Shown one piece after another: positions 34,122-41,624 of a stretch of DNA of 64,000 bases. The notes beneath the pieces are model-generated. The model was given only the letters and a program-made list of their open reading frames with translations, did no database searches and was not told the origin of the DNA. The position numbers were made by a program, and so were the translations under genes. The stretch is taken from positions 1-64,000 of the forward strand of contig CATLGV010000019.1 of the NCBI GenBank assembly GCA_949948735.1, written 5' to 3'. Position 1 is the stretch's first letter, and each line of letters opens with the position of its first letter. The stretch is from an uncultured Lachnospiraceae bacterium. GTDB lineage: Bacteria > Bacillota > Clostridia > Lachnospirales > Lachnospiraceae.

Positions 34122-34991
34122 CTAATCTGCAATCTGCCGCCCTTCATGGTCCATATGGTAATTGTCCCGGATAATCAGCTCAGAGAGCGGCACGAAGGTG
34201 TATCCGGCGTCCTTGAGGGTAGTAATCAGCGTTTCCAGCGCCTCCGCAGTATATTTAGCGCCGTTGTGGCAGAGGATGATGCTGCCGTTTCCGAGATGCT
34301 TGTTCTGTGTGACGGTCTGAATGATGGAATCGACGCCGTAATCCTTCCAGTCCAGAGAATCCACATCCCACTGAATCGTGTAATAGCCGCATTTCCTGGC
34401 GGTATTGACGACGTCGTTGTTATAGTCGCCGTACGGCGGGCGGAAGAGGAACATGTCGTAGCCGGTGAGCTGCTTTACCTTGTCATGTACGGACATCAGC
34501 TCCTTTTCCTTTTCGGAATCGGACAGCCGGCTCATGTTTTTGTGGTTTTCGCTGTGGTTGCCGAGATCATGCCCCTCGGAGAGGATGTACTTGACGTCGT
34601 CGGGGTAGGAGGATACCCAGCCGCCGGTCATAAAAAAGGTCACCTTGACATCGTGTTTTTTTAAGATCTCCATAATCTGCCTTGTGTCTTCGTTGCCCCA
34701 GGCGGCGTCGAAGGTCAGCGCGATTTTGGGGCTGTCGGTCTGGACGCAGTAGATGGGCAGCTCCCTGCCGCCGGCTCTGGCGCTGGTTGGGGCAAGAGCG
34801 CCGTCCGTGTTCTGCCTGACGCCCAAAAGCCCTGCCAGCACCAGAATGGCGGCCATGAGGGTGACAGCCTTTTTGGACAGCCGCCTTTCCCGCAGATAAT
34901 CGCCAAGCTCCTGCATATACTGTATCAGTACACCGCTCGTTTCCGCGTCGGCATGAATGTCGTTTTCCTGTTTGTTACTTTTTCCAAGCAT
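34122..34991 (-). CDS. Membrane-anchored polysaccharide deacetylase, PdaB/NodB-like (289 aa)
   Basis: A cytoplasmic N-terminal segment and one membrane helix (about 42-60, TLMAAILVLAGLLG) precede a NodB domain: motif 1 ALTFDAAW, in which the second Asp of the usual TFDD is Ala; motif 2 HDLGNHSENH (metal-binding His pair); motif 3 RPPYGDYN. The TFDAAW form is common in the PdaB/YlxY branch acting on peptidoglycan or on spores. It would deacetylate N-acetyl sugars outside the membrane. It is a single minus-strand gene. Loss of one Asp may lower activity, as known for some PdaB-like proteins. Confidence 0.88.
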   Translation of the reverse strand: MLGKSNKQENDIHADAETSGVLIQYMQELGDYLRERRLSKKAVTLMAAILVLAGLLGVRQNTDGALAPTSARAGGRELPIYCVQTDSPKIALTFDAAWGNEDTRQIMEILKKHDVKVTFFMTGGWVSSYPDDVKYILSEGHDLGNHSENHKNMSRLSDSEKEKELMSVHDKVKQLTGYDMFLFRPPYGDYNNDVVNTARKCGYYTIQWDVDSLDWKDYGVDSIIQTVTQNKHLGNGSIILCHNGAKYTAEALETLITTLKDAGYTFVPLSELIIRDNYHMDHEGRQIAD

Positions 34992-35104
34992 AAGAAGTCC
35001 TCAATTGTTTTTGTTATAAATATATTTTTGGAACGGAAAAATTATGCAGGGCGGGACTGGTACAATACAAGGCGCCGCTCCTTTTAACATCAGGCCAAAA
35101 GCGG

Positions 35105-35133
35105 TTGCGCTTTCCGCAAATATTGTTTATACT
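35105..35133 (+). promoter_or_regulatory. Promoter of the TerD-domain gene
   Basis: TTGCGC (35105-35110), 17-base spacer, TATACT (35128-35133), 30 bases before ATG 35163. Confidence 0.6.
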
Positions 35134-35162
35134 ATACAAAAAGCGGGAGCAGGGGATTTGCC

Positions 35163-37283
35163 ATGAATGAGATTTTGCTGCGTAGGAAAAATAAGATTAT
35201 TTTGGAAAAGGGCAGCGCTGCGGAAGCGGACAGGCGGGCTGTCGCGACGATTATGAAAAATGTAGAAGCGCTGGGCTATACCTTTTCGCAGGCGCTGGCG
35301 GAGCGCCTTTGGACGTTTGACAGGGGAGAGCTGCAGCAGTTTTATCAGGAGCTGATGCCGCTGTTAAAGGGTCTTGTCGGCGCCGACGTGGTTTACCGCC
35401 CCATGTATCCCGATTTCCCCGATTCGGTGATGGAGGCGGACGGTGCGGAGCTGTTTTTCAATGCAATCCTGCACTACTGGTCATACGGGCTGCTGTATCC
35501 GGCCCGGGACGCGAATGAACGGCTCCCCTTGTTTGACGAGACGAAGATAAAGGTGCTTGATTTGGGGACGCCGCAGGACTTACAGGATATTTTTATGCTT
35601 CTGTGCCAGTCAAAGACTGCGCTTTCTCAGGCGGACAAGGAGGATTTGGTCTGGATCTTCCGAAATGAAGGACCGGCGCTGCCGGAGGAAATACCGTTGA
35701 AGGAAAACGCAGCGCTCGTGGGGAAGCTGTATCTGGAGAATACGCCCCTGGCGTCGGCAGAGGCGCTGCAGCGGTTCTGCAGGACGGCGACGGATGTGCT
35801 CAGGCTTGTGACCGCCATGTCGGACGGGGACATCAGCCTTGCGGAAAATACCAGATTTCGCAGCTTTAAGCGCAGGGAGAGAAGAATCCTGATGGCGCTT
35901 TTGCAGGGCTGCGGCAGTATTGAGGAGGATATGCTGCGGTACAAAAATAAATGGATCCGCGTCGGAGAAAGGCTGCACCCGTCGTCGTACAGCGAGGCGC
36001 AGTTCGGGAAGGTAATCACAGCATTTTATAAGCTGCGCAACGATGTGAAAATCGAGACCTTCGGGGGGAAGGTTGCGCGGGCAATGGAGGCGCAGGATTA
36101 CCGGTCTGCGCTTCTTCTGCTCAGGGAAAGGCCGGGGGAGCTTGCCAGAAGGCTGGACTGGCTGCTGCGTGATGCAGAGAATAAAACGCAGGTTCTCGAG
36201 GCCTTCCGGGAGACGGCGGGGAAGGTTTCCACGCCGGTGCTGCTTCAGGTCAGGGAGCATTTCCTGCACAGAACCGCCAAAACAGAGCTTCGTGTCTTTC
36301 TCCCCAAGGGGAATTTGGCGCGCTGCCGTTATATACAAAACACGCTGCCGGACATCGAAAAGACATATTGTGATACCGTTGCCGGGATATGCGAAAGCGC
36401 CTTGACAGAGCAGTACCGGAAGAAGGGGCCGCTGGGAAAGGTTTATTTGTCCGAAGCGTTCCGGCGGTATATGGTTCCTTTCAGCCAGAGAAGCGCCAGC
36501 AAGACGCTCAAGGCAGTGACGAGAGGCTCCCGGCTTCCGTTTTCGGAGCGCGCAAGGGCATTCCGCGCATTTATCTGGTGGACCAATATGGGGGAGGGGG
36601 AGGGCATGGCCGCGCGGGACCGGGTGGATATTGATTTGTCGGCGGCGTTCTTTGACGGGGACTGGCGGTATATAGAGCATGTGTCGTATACCAATCTGCG
36701 CTCAGGAAAGTACAGGGCATGTCATTCGGGTGATATTGTAAACGGCGGACCGGCAAGTGGTGAAGGCGTCAGTGAGTTTCTGGATGTGGATATTGATTCC
36801 GCGTTGGAATACGGCGTCAGATATATTGTGTATCAGGTCTATAATTATACAGGGCAGAAATATGCCGATATCCCGAATGCCAAATTCGGCTGGATGGGCA
36901 GGGAAGATGTGCGATCGGGTGAGATTTATGAGCCTAGGACGGTGGAGCAGCGGATGGACCTGGCGGCGCAGAGCACTGTAAGCATTCCGGCAATTTTCGA
37001 CTGCCTTAAAAGGGAAGTGATATGGTGCGACATGCATCTGTCGTTAAACGGCTGCCATCAGCATTGCGGCGGAAACAACATAGAAAGCAACCTGTCGTCG
37101 GTAGCAGCTGTCTGCTACAGCATGACGCAGCTTGCCAGGCCGAATCTGTACGATCTGATTGACCTGCATATACGTGCCAGAGGACAGCGGGTGGACGACA
37201 TGGCGTGTGCGGATGTTGTCTTTGATACGGAATCGGGCATTACCCCTTTTGACACAGAGGTCTTTATGGGGGAATATTTGTAA
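35163..37283 (+). CDS. Large protein with C-terminal TerD-like domain, MXAN_6230/SCO0854 type (706 aa)
   Basis: The C-terminal third has the TerD/TerZ pattern: DIDLSAAFFDGDWRYIEHVSYTNLR, then YRACHSGDIVNGG, EFLDVDIDSALEYGVRYIVYQVYNYTGQ. The acidic DxDxS and HSGD clusters are where TerD proteins bind calcium. The upstream 450 residues are helical, without signal peptide or membrane segments. The whole resembles the MXAN_6230/SCO0854 group of long TerD-fused proteins found near phage-defence and stress genes; this is from memory of the family. It is a single gene with its own promoter. The tellurite label is historical; the role is unknown. Confidence 0.65.
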   Translation: MNEILLRRKNKIILEKGSAAEADRRAVATIMKNVEALGYTFSQALAERLWTFDRGELQQFYQELMPLLKGLVGADVVYRPMYPDFPDSVMEADGAELFFNAILHYWSYGLLYPARDANERLPLFDETKIKVLDLGTPQDLQDIFMLLCQSKTALSQADKEDLVWIFRNEGPALPEEIPLKENAALVGKLYLENTPLASAEALQRFCRTATDVLRLVTAMSDGDISLAENTRFRSFKRRERRILMALLQGCGSIEEDMLRYKNKWIRVGERLHPSSYSEAQFGKVITAFYKLRNDVKIETFGGKVARAMEAQDYRSALLLLRERPGELARRLDWLLRDAENKTQVLEAFRETAGKVSTPVLLQVREHFLHRTAKTELRVFLPKGNLARCRYIQNTLPDIEKTYCDTVAGICESALTEQYRKKGPLGKVYLSEAFRRYMVPFSQRSASKTLKAVTRGSRLPFSERARAFRAFIWWTNMGEGEGMAARDRVDIDLSAAFFDGDWRYIEHVSYTNLRSGKYRACHSGDIVNGGPASGEGVSEFLDVDIDSALEYGVRYIVYQVYNYTGQKYADIPNAKFGWMGREDVRSGEIYEPRTVEQRMDLAAQSTVSIPAIFDCLKREVIWCDMHLSLNGCHQHCGGNNIESNLSSVAAVCYSMTQLARPNLYDLIDLHIRARGQRVDDMACADVVFDTESGITPFDTEVFMGEYL

Positions 37284-37365
37284 TGGTTTTATTAGGCTAT
37301 ACAGGTTCTTCCTTCTAATTCTTGGTGAAACAGAACCTGTGCTCTCCTAATGAAATAGCGGCTAT

Positions 37366-37430
37366 GTACCGGCCTCCTTCTTAAGATTGGGTTTAATCTC
37401 CCCCATTGGGGGGATTGAAAAAGCCGGTAC
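37366..37430. repeat. Nested inverted repeat (possible structured RNA or decayed element)
   Basis: The outer arms GTACCGGC (37366-37373) and GCCGGTAC (37423-37430) match perfectly. Inside them AATC and CCCCC (37395-37404) pair with GGGGG and GATT (37408-37416) around a short loop. The 273-base gap after the TerD gene holds this element, and a weaker terminator-like stem follows at 37492-37525. Confidence 0.5.
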
Positions 37431-37491
37431 AATTTCCGCATATATGCATCTCAGACATGAAGCTTATGAGTGCAAAAATGTGAAAGGTACT

Positions 37492-37525
37492 GCGGCGGCT
37501 TTTTTATAGGTTCGCCGCTGTTTTT
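37492..37525 (+). terminator. Possible terminator upstream of the condensation-domain gene
   Basis: GCGGCG (37492-37497) pairs with CGCCGC (37513-37518) and is followed by TGTTTTT. The loop is long, so the call is tentative. Confidence 0.4.
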
Positions 37526-37556
37526 GACTGCATGACATCAGAAAGGACTTAAGAGC

Positions 37557-38750
37557 GTGAAAATGAATGAAATTGTAACGGAACGTGTGAATTTATTTGA
37601 GCCGAACGTCTATGTTACGGTATGTGTTGAAATAACAGGAAAGGTATGTCCGCATAAGCTGTCTGACGCTGTCCAACAGGCATTTGAAGCAAACGAGGCG
37701 ACCATGTCAAAAATCGTGTTGGAGCACGGCGCGGCGTATTATAAAAAATTGCCTGCATCACGCTGTAAAATAGAGATTGAGGATAAGAACATAAGCTGGA
37801 CAGAGCTCGTGAAGCAAAATGAAAAAATTCCGTTTGCGATTGATAAAGGGGAATTGGTCAGGGTTTTTATCATACCGTCGGAGGACAAAACGCAGCTCAC
37901 AGTTATGGCGCATCATTTAGCGGGCGACGGAAAATCCGTAATCTACTTTGTCAGGGATATTATGAATGCTTTATCCGATACGCCGCTTATCTACAAGCCT
38001 CTCGCCCTGCTTGAAAGAAATCTGCCCCCAAAAGGGCTGTCTGTATCGGCAAAATTATATACCCGTTATTGCAATTATAAATGGAATGATCGTTTTTTTG
38101 CATGGCAGGATTATTATGATTTGCACAATAAATATTGGAAAACCGTTTCATCTGATATACAATATAAAACTTTGTCCGCGGAAAAAACGGAAAAAATAAT
38201 GGAACGCGCAAGACAAATCGGGTGTTCCGTCAACAGTTATATGGTGACGCTGATTTTGAAAAAATATTCGAAACCGTGTAAAGCGGGAATACCTGTCAGC
38301 ATACGGCAGGATAAAAACGAAGCGATGTCAAACCTTACTTCCGGTATTTATATCAGATATAAGTATGATATTAAAAAATCTTTTGCTCAGAATGCGATGC
38401 AGGTTCATAAAAGAATAACAAGGAAATTAAAGCAGAATAAGATATTTGTACTGCAGTTTCTTGCCCGGATGCCTGTGACACTGATAGACGCCGCGCTGCT
38501 GAACGCGCATCATTCTTACTGCGACCGCTTAGCGGAGAAAACCGTAAAAGTCATGGGCTACTCCGGAAAGGGCAAAAAAGACCTGGGTATCAGTAACCTG
38601 ACAGTAATTGACATACCTGTTTCCTACGGCGATTACGAGATTAAGAATATTATTTTTGTTCCCCCCGCGGTTTCTTATTCCAATAATATAATCGGAGTTT
38701 CAACCATTAATGGGCGGATGACAATTTCATATCACAATATTACGAAATAG
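37557..38750 (+). CDS. Stand-alone condensation-domain (CAT-like acyltransferase) protein (397 aa)
   Basis: The active-site motif HHxxxDG of chloramphenicol-acetyltransferase-like condensation domains is present: His119-His120...Asp124-Gly125 (MAHHLAGDGKSV). The later region DLGISNLTVIDIP fits the second half of the pseudo-dimer. No carrier or adenylation domain adjoins it. It could acylate a small molecule or surface lipid (compare the mycobacterial PapA proteins) or be a remnant of a peptide-synthetase cluster. GTG 37557 has AAGGA 9 bases upstream; ATG 37563 is further away. Composition is slightly AT-richer than the genome norm. Confidence 0.72.
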   Translation: MKMNEIVTERVNLFEPNVYVTVCVEITGKVCPHKLSDAVQQAFEANEATMSKIVLEHGAAYYKKLPASRCKIEIEDKNISWTELVKQNEKIPFAIDKGELVRVFIIPSEDKTQLTVMAHHLAGDGKSVIYFVRDIMNALSDTPLIYKPLALLERNLPPKGLSVSAKLYTRYCNYKWNDRFFAWQDYYDLHNKYWKTVSSDIQYKTLSAEKTEKIMERARQIGCSVNSYMVTLILKKYSKPCKAGIPVSIRQDKNEAMSNLTSGIYIRYKYDIKKSFAQNAMQVHKRITRKLKQNKIFVLQFLARMPVTLIDAALLNAHHSYCDRLAEKTVKVMGYSGKGKKDLGISNLTVIDIPVSYGDYEIKNIIFVPPAVSYSNNIIGVSTINGRMTISYHNITK

Positions 38751-38935
38751 CGGCTGGAATGAGCTTATACGCCGGATTTGTCAAATCGTCAATGCGCCGA
38801 AAATCTTTAATTTTTATAAAAATGTAGTAATATTTTGCCGTTTGGGCAGATATATTTGTATAAGGCGCTTTTTATAAGGCGCCGATACCCGCTTGGGTTT
38901 GCCGCGCGGGAATAAAGATATGGTCAGGTATTGCG

Positions 38936-39637
38936 ATGGTTTTAAACGACAGCAAAGAGGGAAGAAGCGGTACAGACAGACAGTTTGACGACGAATGCGT
39001 TTTGTTTCTTGCGGCAGTAGGCAGTGAGAGCTTTCGGGCGCCTTATGAGGAGGCCTGCAGAAGCATCCGGGAAAAGCTGGAGCAGATTAACGAGGAGCTT
39101 TCGAGGCGGATGGGGCGCAGGTTTATAAAGAGCATTGAAAGCAGGGTGAAATCTCCGCGAAGCTGTCTGAATAAGATGGTGGATAAGAAGTATGAGATTA
39201 CCGGACAGACTGCCAGCGAGCGGCTGAATGATATTGCAGGCGTCCGCGCGGTATGTTTTTTTCTGGACGATGTATACAAGCTTGCGGATATTCTGCTGGG
39301 AACGCCGGAATATGAGTTTATTAAGCTGAAGGATTACGTAAAAAAGCCCAAGGCAAGCGGCTATCAAAGCCTTCATCTTATTCTGAGAGTGCCCTTTGAC
39401 CGGACGGCAGGGCGGGGGACGGAATCGGTAAAGGTGGAAATCCAGATCCGCACGCAGGCCATGGACTTCTGGTCGGATATAGAGCACCACTTTATTTATA
39501 AGGAAGTGACGGACGACGATTTGTCGGAGGTGGAGGAGGAATTCCTCAAATGCGCAAAATCCGTGCGAAAAATCGATAAACAAATGTTGAAAATCCGAAA
39601 AAAGATACTTCGGGCAAAAAGAGCGCAGGCCCAATAG
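38936..39637 (+). CDS. Small alarmone synthetase, RelQ/RelP-like GTP pyrophosphokinase (233 aa)
   Basis: A single (p)ppGpp synthetase domain without hydrolase or regulatory domains: NKMVDKKYEI, DIAGVRAVCFFLDDVY, DYVKKPKASGYQSLHLIL (substrate-binding loop) and VEIQIRTQAMDFWSDIEHH, the catalytic Glu strand. The length fits Firmicutes small alarmone synthetases (about 210-250). It makes (p)ppGpp from GTP or GDP and ATP under cell-envelope or other stress. It is a single gene; its last bases form half of the terminator shared with the opposing lipoprotein gene. Confidence 0.92.
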   Translation: MVLNDSKEGRSGTDRQFDDECVLFLAAVGSESFRAPYEEACRSIREKLEQINEELSRRMGRRFIKSIESRVKSPRSCLNKMVDKKYEITGQTASERLNDIAGVRAVCFFLDDVYKLADILLGTPEYEFIKLKDYVKKPKASGYQSLHLILRVPFDRTAGRGTESVKVEIQIRTQAMDFWSDIEHHFIYKEVTDDDLSEVEEEFLKCAKSVRKIDKQMLKIRKKILRAKRAQAQ

Positions 39638-39647
39638 CCTGCGCTCT
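39620..39647 (-). terminator. Terminator of the repetitive lipoprotein gene
   Basis: AGAGCGCAGGC (39620-39630) pairs with GCCTGCGCTCT (39637-39647). On the minus strand the stem is followed by TTTTT, so it terminates the 39665-40030 gene; it overlaps the end of the synthetase gene. Confidence 0.85.
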
Positions 39648-39664
39648 GATGAATCAGCGTCTCC

Positions 39665-40030
39665 TTAGTTGGCAGCAGCCTCTGTAGAAGCCTCCTCCGT
39701 TGTGGCAGCATCCTCAGCGTTCTCCGCAGTAGTGTCTGCGTCAGCGTTCTCCTCTGTAGAAGCCTCAGTAGTGTTGGCGTCAGCGTTCTCCTCTGTGGAA
39801 GCCTCGGTAGTGTTGGCGTCAGCGTTCTCTTCTGTGGAAGCCTCAGTAGCGTCAGCCTCTGTAGAAGCCTCCGGTGCGCTGGTCTCCTCTGAAGCAGGCT
39901 CAGTTACGCTTGTCTCTGTAGAAATCTCATCGACAATGCCTGCCGGCTCGTCATTTGCGGAACCGCATGCGGTAAGCATGGCAGCGCCTAATGTAAGTGT
40001 CATAACAGTTGCCAAAATTCTCTTTTTCAT
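39665..40030 (-). CDS. Small acidic repeat lipoprotein (121 aa)
   Basis: A lipoprotein signal peptide with lipobox LTAC (Cys22) is followed by about 100 residues of low-complexity Thr/Glu/Ala/Asp sequence. Three copies of a 13-residue unit (TEASTEENADANT or close) are encoded by 39-base tandem repeats at about 39741-39857. There is no globular domain. It would be an extended, highly negative surface tether after lipidation. Its strong promoter and long leader suggest abundant expression. The repeats can expand or contract, so copy number may vary between strains. Function unknown. Confidence 0.8.
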   Translation of the reverse strand: MKKRILATVMTLTLGAAMLTACGSANDEPAGIVDEISTETSVTEPASEETSAPEASTEADATEASTEENADANTTEASTEENADANTTEASTEENADADTTAENAEDAATTEEASTEAAAN

Positions 40031-40164
40031 AATTTCTCCTCATTTCTGCGCCGCTTATTGTGAATAACCGACGTTTGCAGCAAACAGCGCGCAGCCACAA
40101 ACGCGTTGAGTGAACGTTATTTCCGCGAGGTACTTGGCCTTCACTCTTGCCTTACAAGTTCTTT

Positions 40165-40192
40165 ATTATACACAGATTTGCACATTGGTCAA
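40165..40192 (-). promoter_or_regulatory. Promoter of the repeat lipoprotein; gap 40031-40466 described
   Basis: On the minus strand TTGACC (40192-40187), a 16-base spacer, and TATAAT (40170-40165). The roughly 130-base leader down to 40031 contains complementary segments GAGTGAA/TTCACTC and GCGTTTG/CAAACG that could fold it. The rest of the 436-base gap holds an AT-rich stretch with TTCACAAAA repeated twice near 40254-40276 and a plus-strand promoter at 40338. Confidence 0.7.
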
Positions 40193-40337
40193 TACTCTTT
40201 CTACAATTTTTATTCATTTTATTTTTACTTTACATTTACAATGAGTTCACAAAATGTTCACAAAAGTGCGCAAAAACGGTGAAAAAGGGAATGCTTACAG
40301 GATGAGAATCAGAGTCCGGTATGTGAAAACCATTGAA

Positions 40338-40366
40338 TTGCAATGAGGGGTGGATATTTCCATAAT
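40338..40366 (+). promoter_or_regulatory. Promoter upstream of the beta-propeller-like lipoprotein
   Basis: TTGCAA (40338-40343), 17-base spacer, CATAAT (40361-40366), about 100 bases before ATG 40467. Confidence 0.5.
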
Positions 40367-40466
40367 TATGCATTACAATAAATTATCTGAAACAGATATG
40401 GAAAGCGGCAGTCTCGTGCGGCGCTGTACGAGAAGGCGGACAAATGATAAAAGGGATGAGAAGCAT

Positions 40467-41516
40467 ATGAGAAACAAAAGAGCGATTACCATCGCCCTCA
40501 CCGCGCTGCTGTGCCTGGGCGGAACGGCCTGCACAGCGGCGGCGCGCACGGGCGCGCAGGGGGAAGCTGAGGAGACGCTGCCCGCGGTGGGCGCCGCGGA
40601 CATGCAGGAAGAGAGGAAGCCTGCCGGCGTGACAGATAATCCGCAGGCACTGGATTTGTACAACACACAGGAAACCTTAAATGTGGCGACTTACATTACG
40701 AAGGTCGACAATACGTATTTTATTGCTGACTGCTACCATGACCAGATTATCTACAGCGATACGCTTGGCGCGCCGCTGACGGCGTGGAAGGTGCTGACAA
40801 ACGAGGTGCATTACGCGCACACTGTTGCCTCGGACGGGGAGCTGCTGGTGACGGATGACACGGAGAACAACCGCCTTCTGGTATTCCAAAAAACAGCCGG
40901 GGGCTATGCCCACACACAGACACTGGAGAATATCGGATTGAAGCCCCACTATGTGCGGTATGATGCCGCAAACGAGGTATTTCTGGCGTGGAGCTCCATC
41001 ACCGGGGAAATGTATTTCCTCAAGAGGGAGGGCGCGTATCTTTATATAGAGAAGATATTGAAAATAGACGAATTGTACGGGGTGTACGTGCGCTCGTTTA
41101 CGCTCTTGGAGGACGGCTTCTATTTTGTCTCGGGGCACAACAATCAAAAAGTGATAAAGGCGGTCGTAAATGAGAGGGGGGACGCTTTTGAAATCACAAA
41201 GACGTATGAAGTGCCGGCGGAGCTTGCGGGCATGGTGCAGCTTACGAAGATACAGGGGGATTATTACATAACGGTTTCCACGGACAATCAGGAAAATCAG
41301 GACGCCGCGACAATTATCCGCTGCCGGGATTTGGAAGGGCTTGCAGACGGCAGTTACGAGGATATTTACGGCGCGTTCGGATTAAGCGGAGGCACGCCCT
41401 ACTATATCACGGAAATTGACGGACGGTATTATATGGCGCATCACAGGACCGCCGAGAACATTATTGCCTTCGATGTGCAGGCGGGGGACGTCTGCAATGT
41501 GGAAGTGATTTACTGA
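40467..41516 (+). CDS. Putative lipoprotein, beta-propeller-like (349 aa)
   Basis: The N-terminus MRNKRAITIALTALLCLGG is a signal peptide ending at TAC (Cys22), a weak lipobox because position -3 is Gly. The remainder is beta-rich with repeating blades: NTYFIADCYHDQIIYSD, GELLVTDDTENNRLLVFQ, EVFLAWSSITGEMYFLKR, GDYYITVSTDNQENQD. The pattern recalls NHL or SMP-30-type propellers without the exact NHL motif. It is probably extracellular and membrane-tethered. ATG 40467 is preferred because the upstream in-frame extension is highly charged and would hide the signal peptide. Partner and ligand unknown. Confidence 0.7.
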   Translation: MRNKRAITIALTALLCLGGTACTAAARTGAQGEAEETLPAVGAADMQEERKPAGVTDNPQALDLYNTQETLNVATYITKVDNTYFIADCYHDQIIYSDTLGAPLTAWKVLTNEVHYAHTVASDGELLVTDDTENNRLLVFQKTAGGYAHTQTLENIGLKPHYVRYDAANEVFLAWSSITGEMYFLKREGAYLYIEKILKIDELYGVYVRSFTLLEDGFYFVSGHNNQKVIKAVVNERGDAFEITKTYEVPAELAGMVQLTKIQGDYYITVSTDNQENQDAATIIRCRDLEGLADGSYEDIYGAFGLSGGTPYYITEIDGRYYMAHHRTAENIIAFDVQAGDVCNVEVIY

Positions 41517-41624
41517 GTGAAAGCTGCGCAGGAACAGAAAAAGCAGGATTATACTTTACGAATGCTTCATTCGTTAGTACAATGAAGGAGAGGCACACAA
41601 AACAGTGGAACAGGCGGGACTGCT

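Noticed and set aside
34122..34991. Polysaccharide deacetylase as an inactive pseudo-enzyme because TFDD is TFDAAW
   Set aside because: The metal-binding His pair and RPPYGDYN motif are intact, and this variant is common in the PdaB branch, so loss of function cannot be claimed.
39741..39857. 39-base direct repeats could be taken for a CRISPR array
   Set aside because: The units abut without spacers and encode an in-frame 13-residue protein repeat after a lipoprotein signal peptide.
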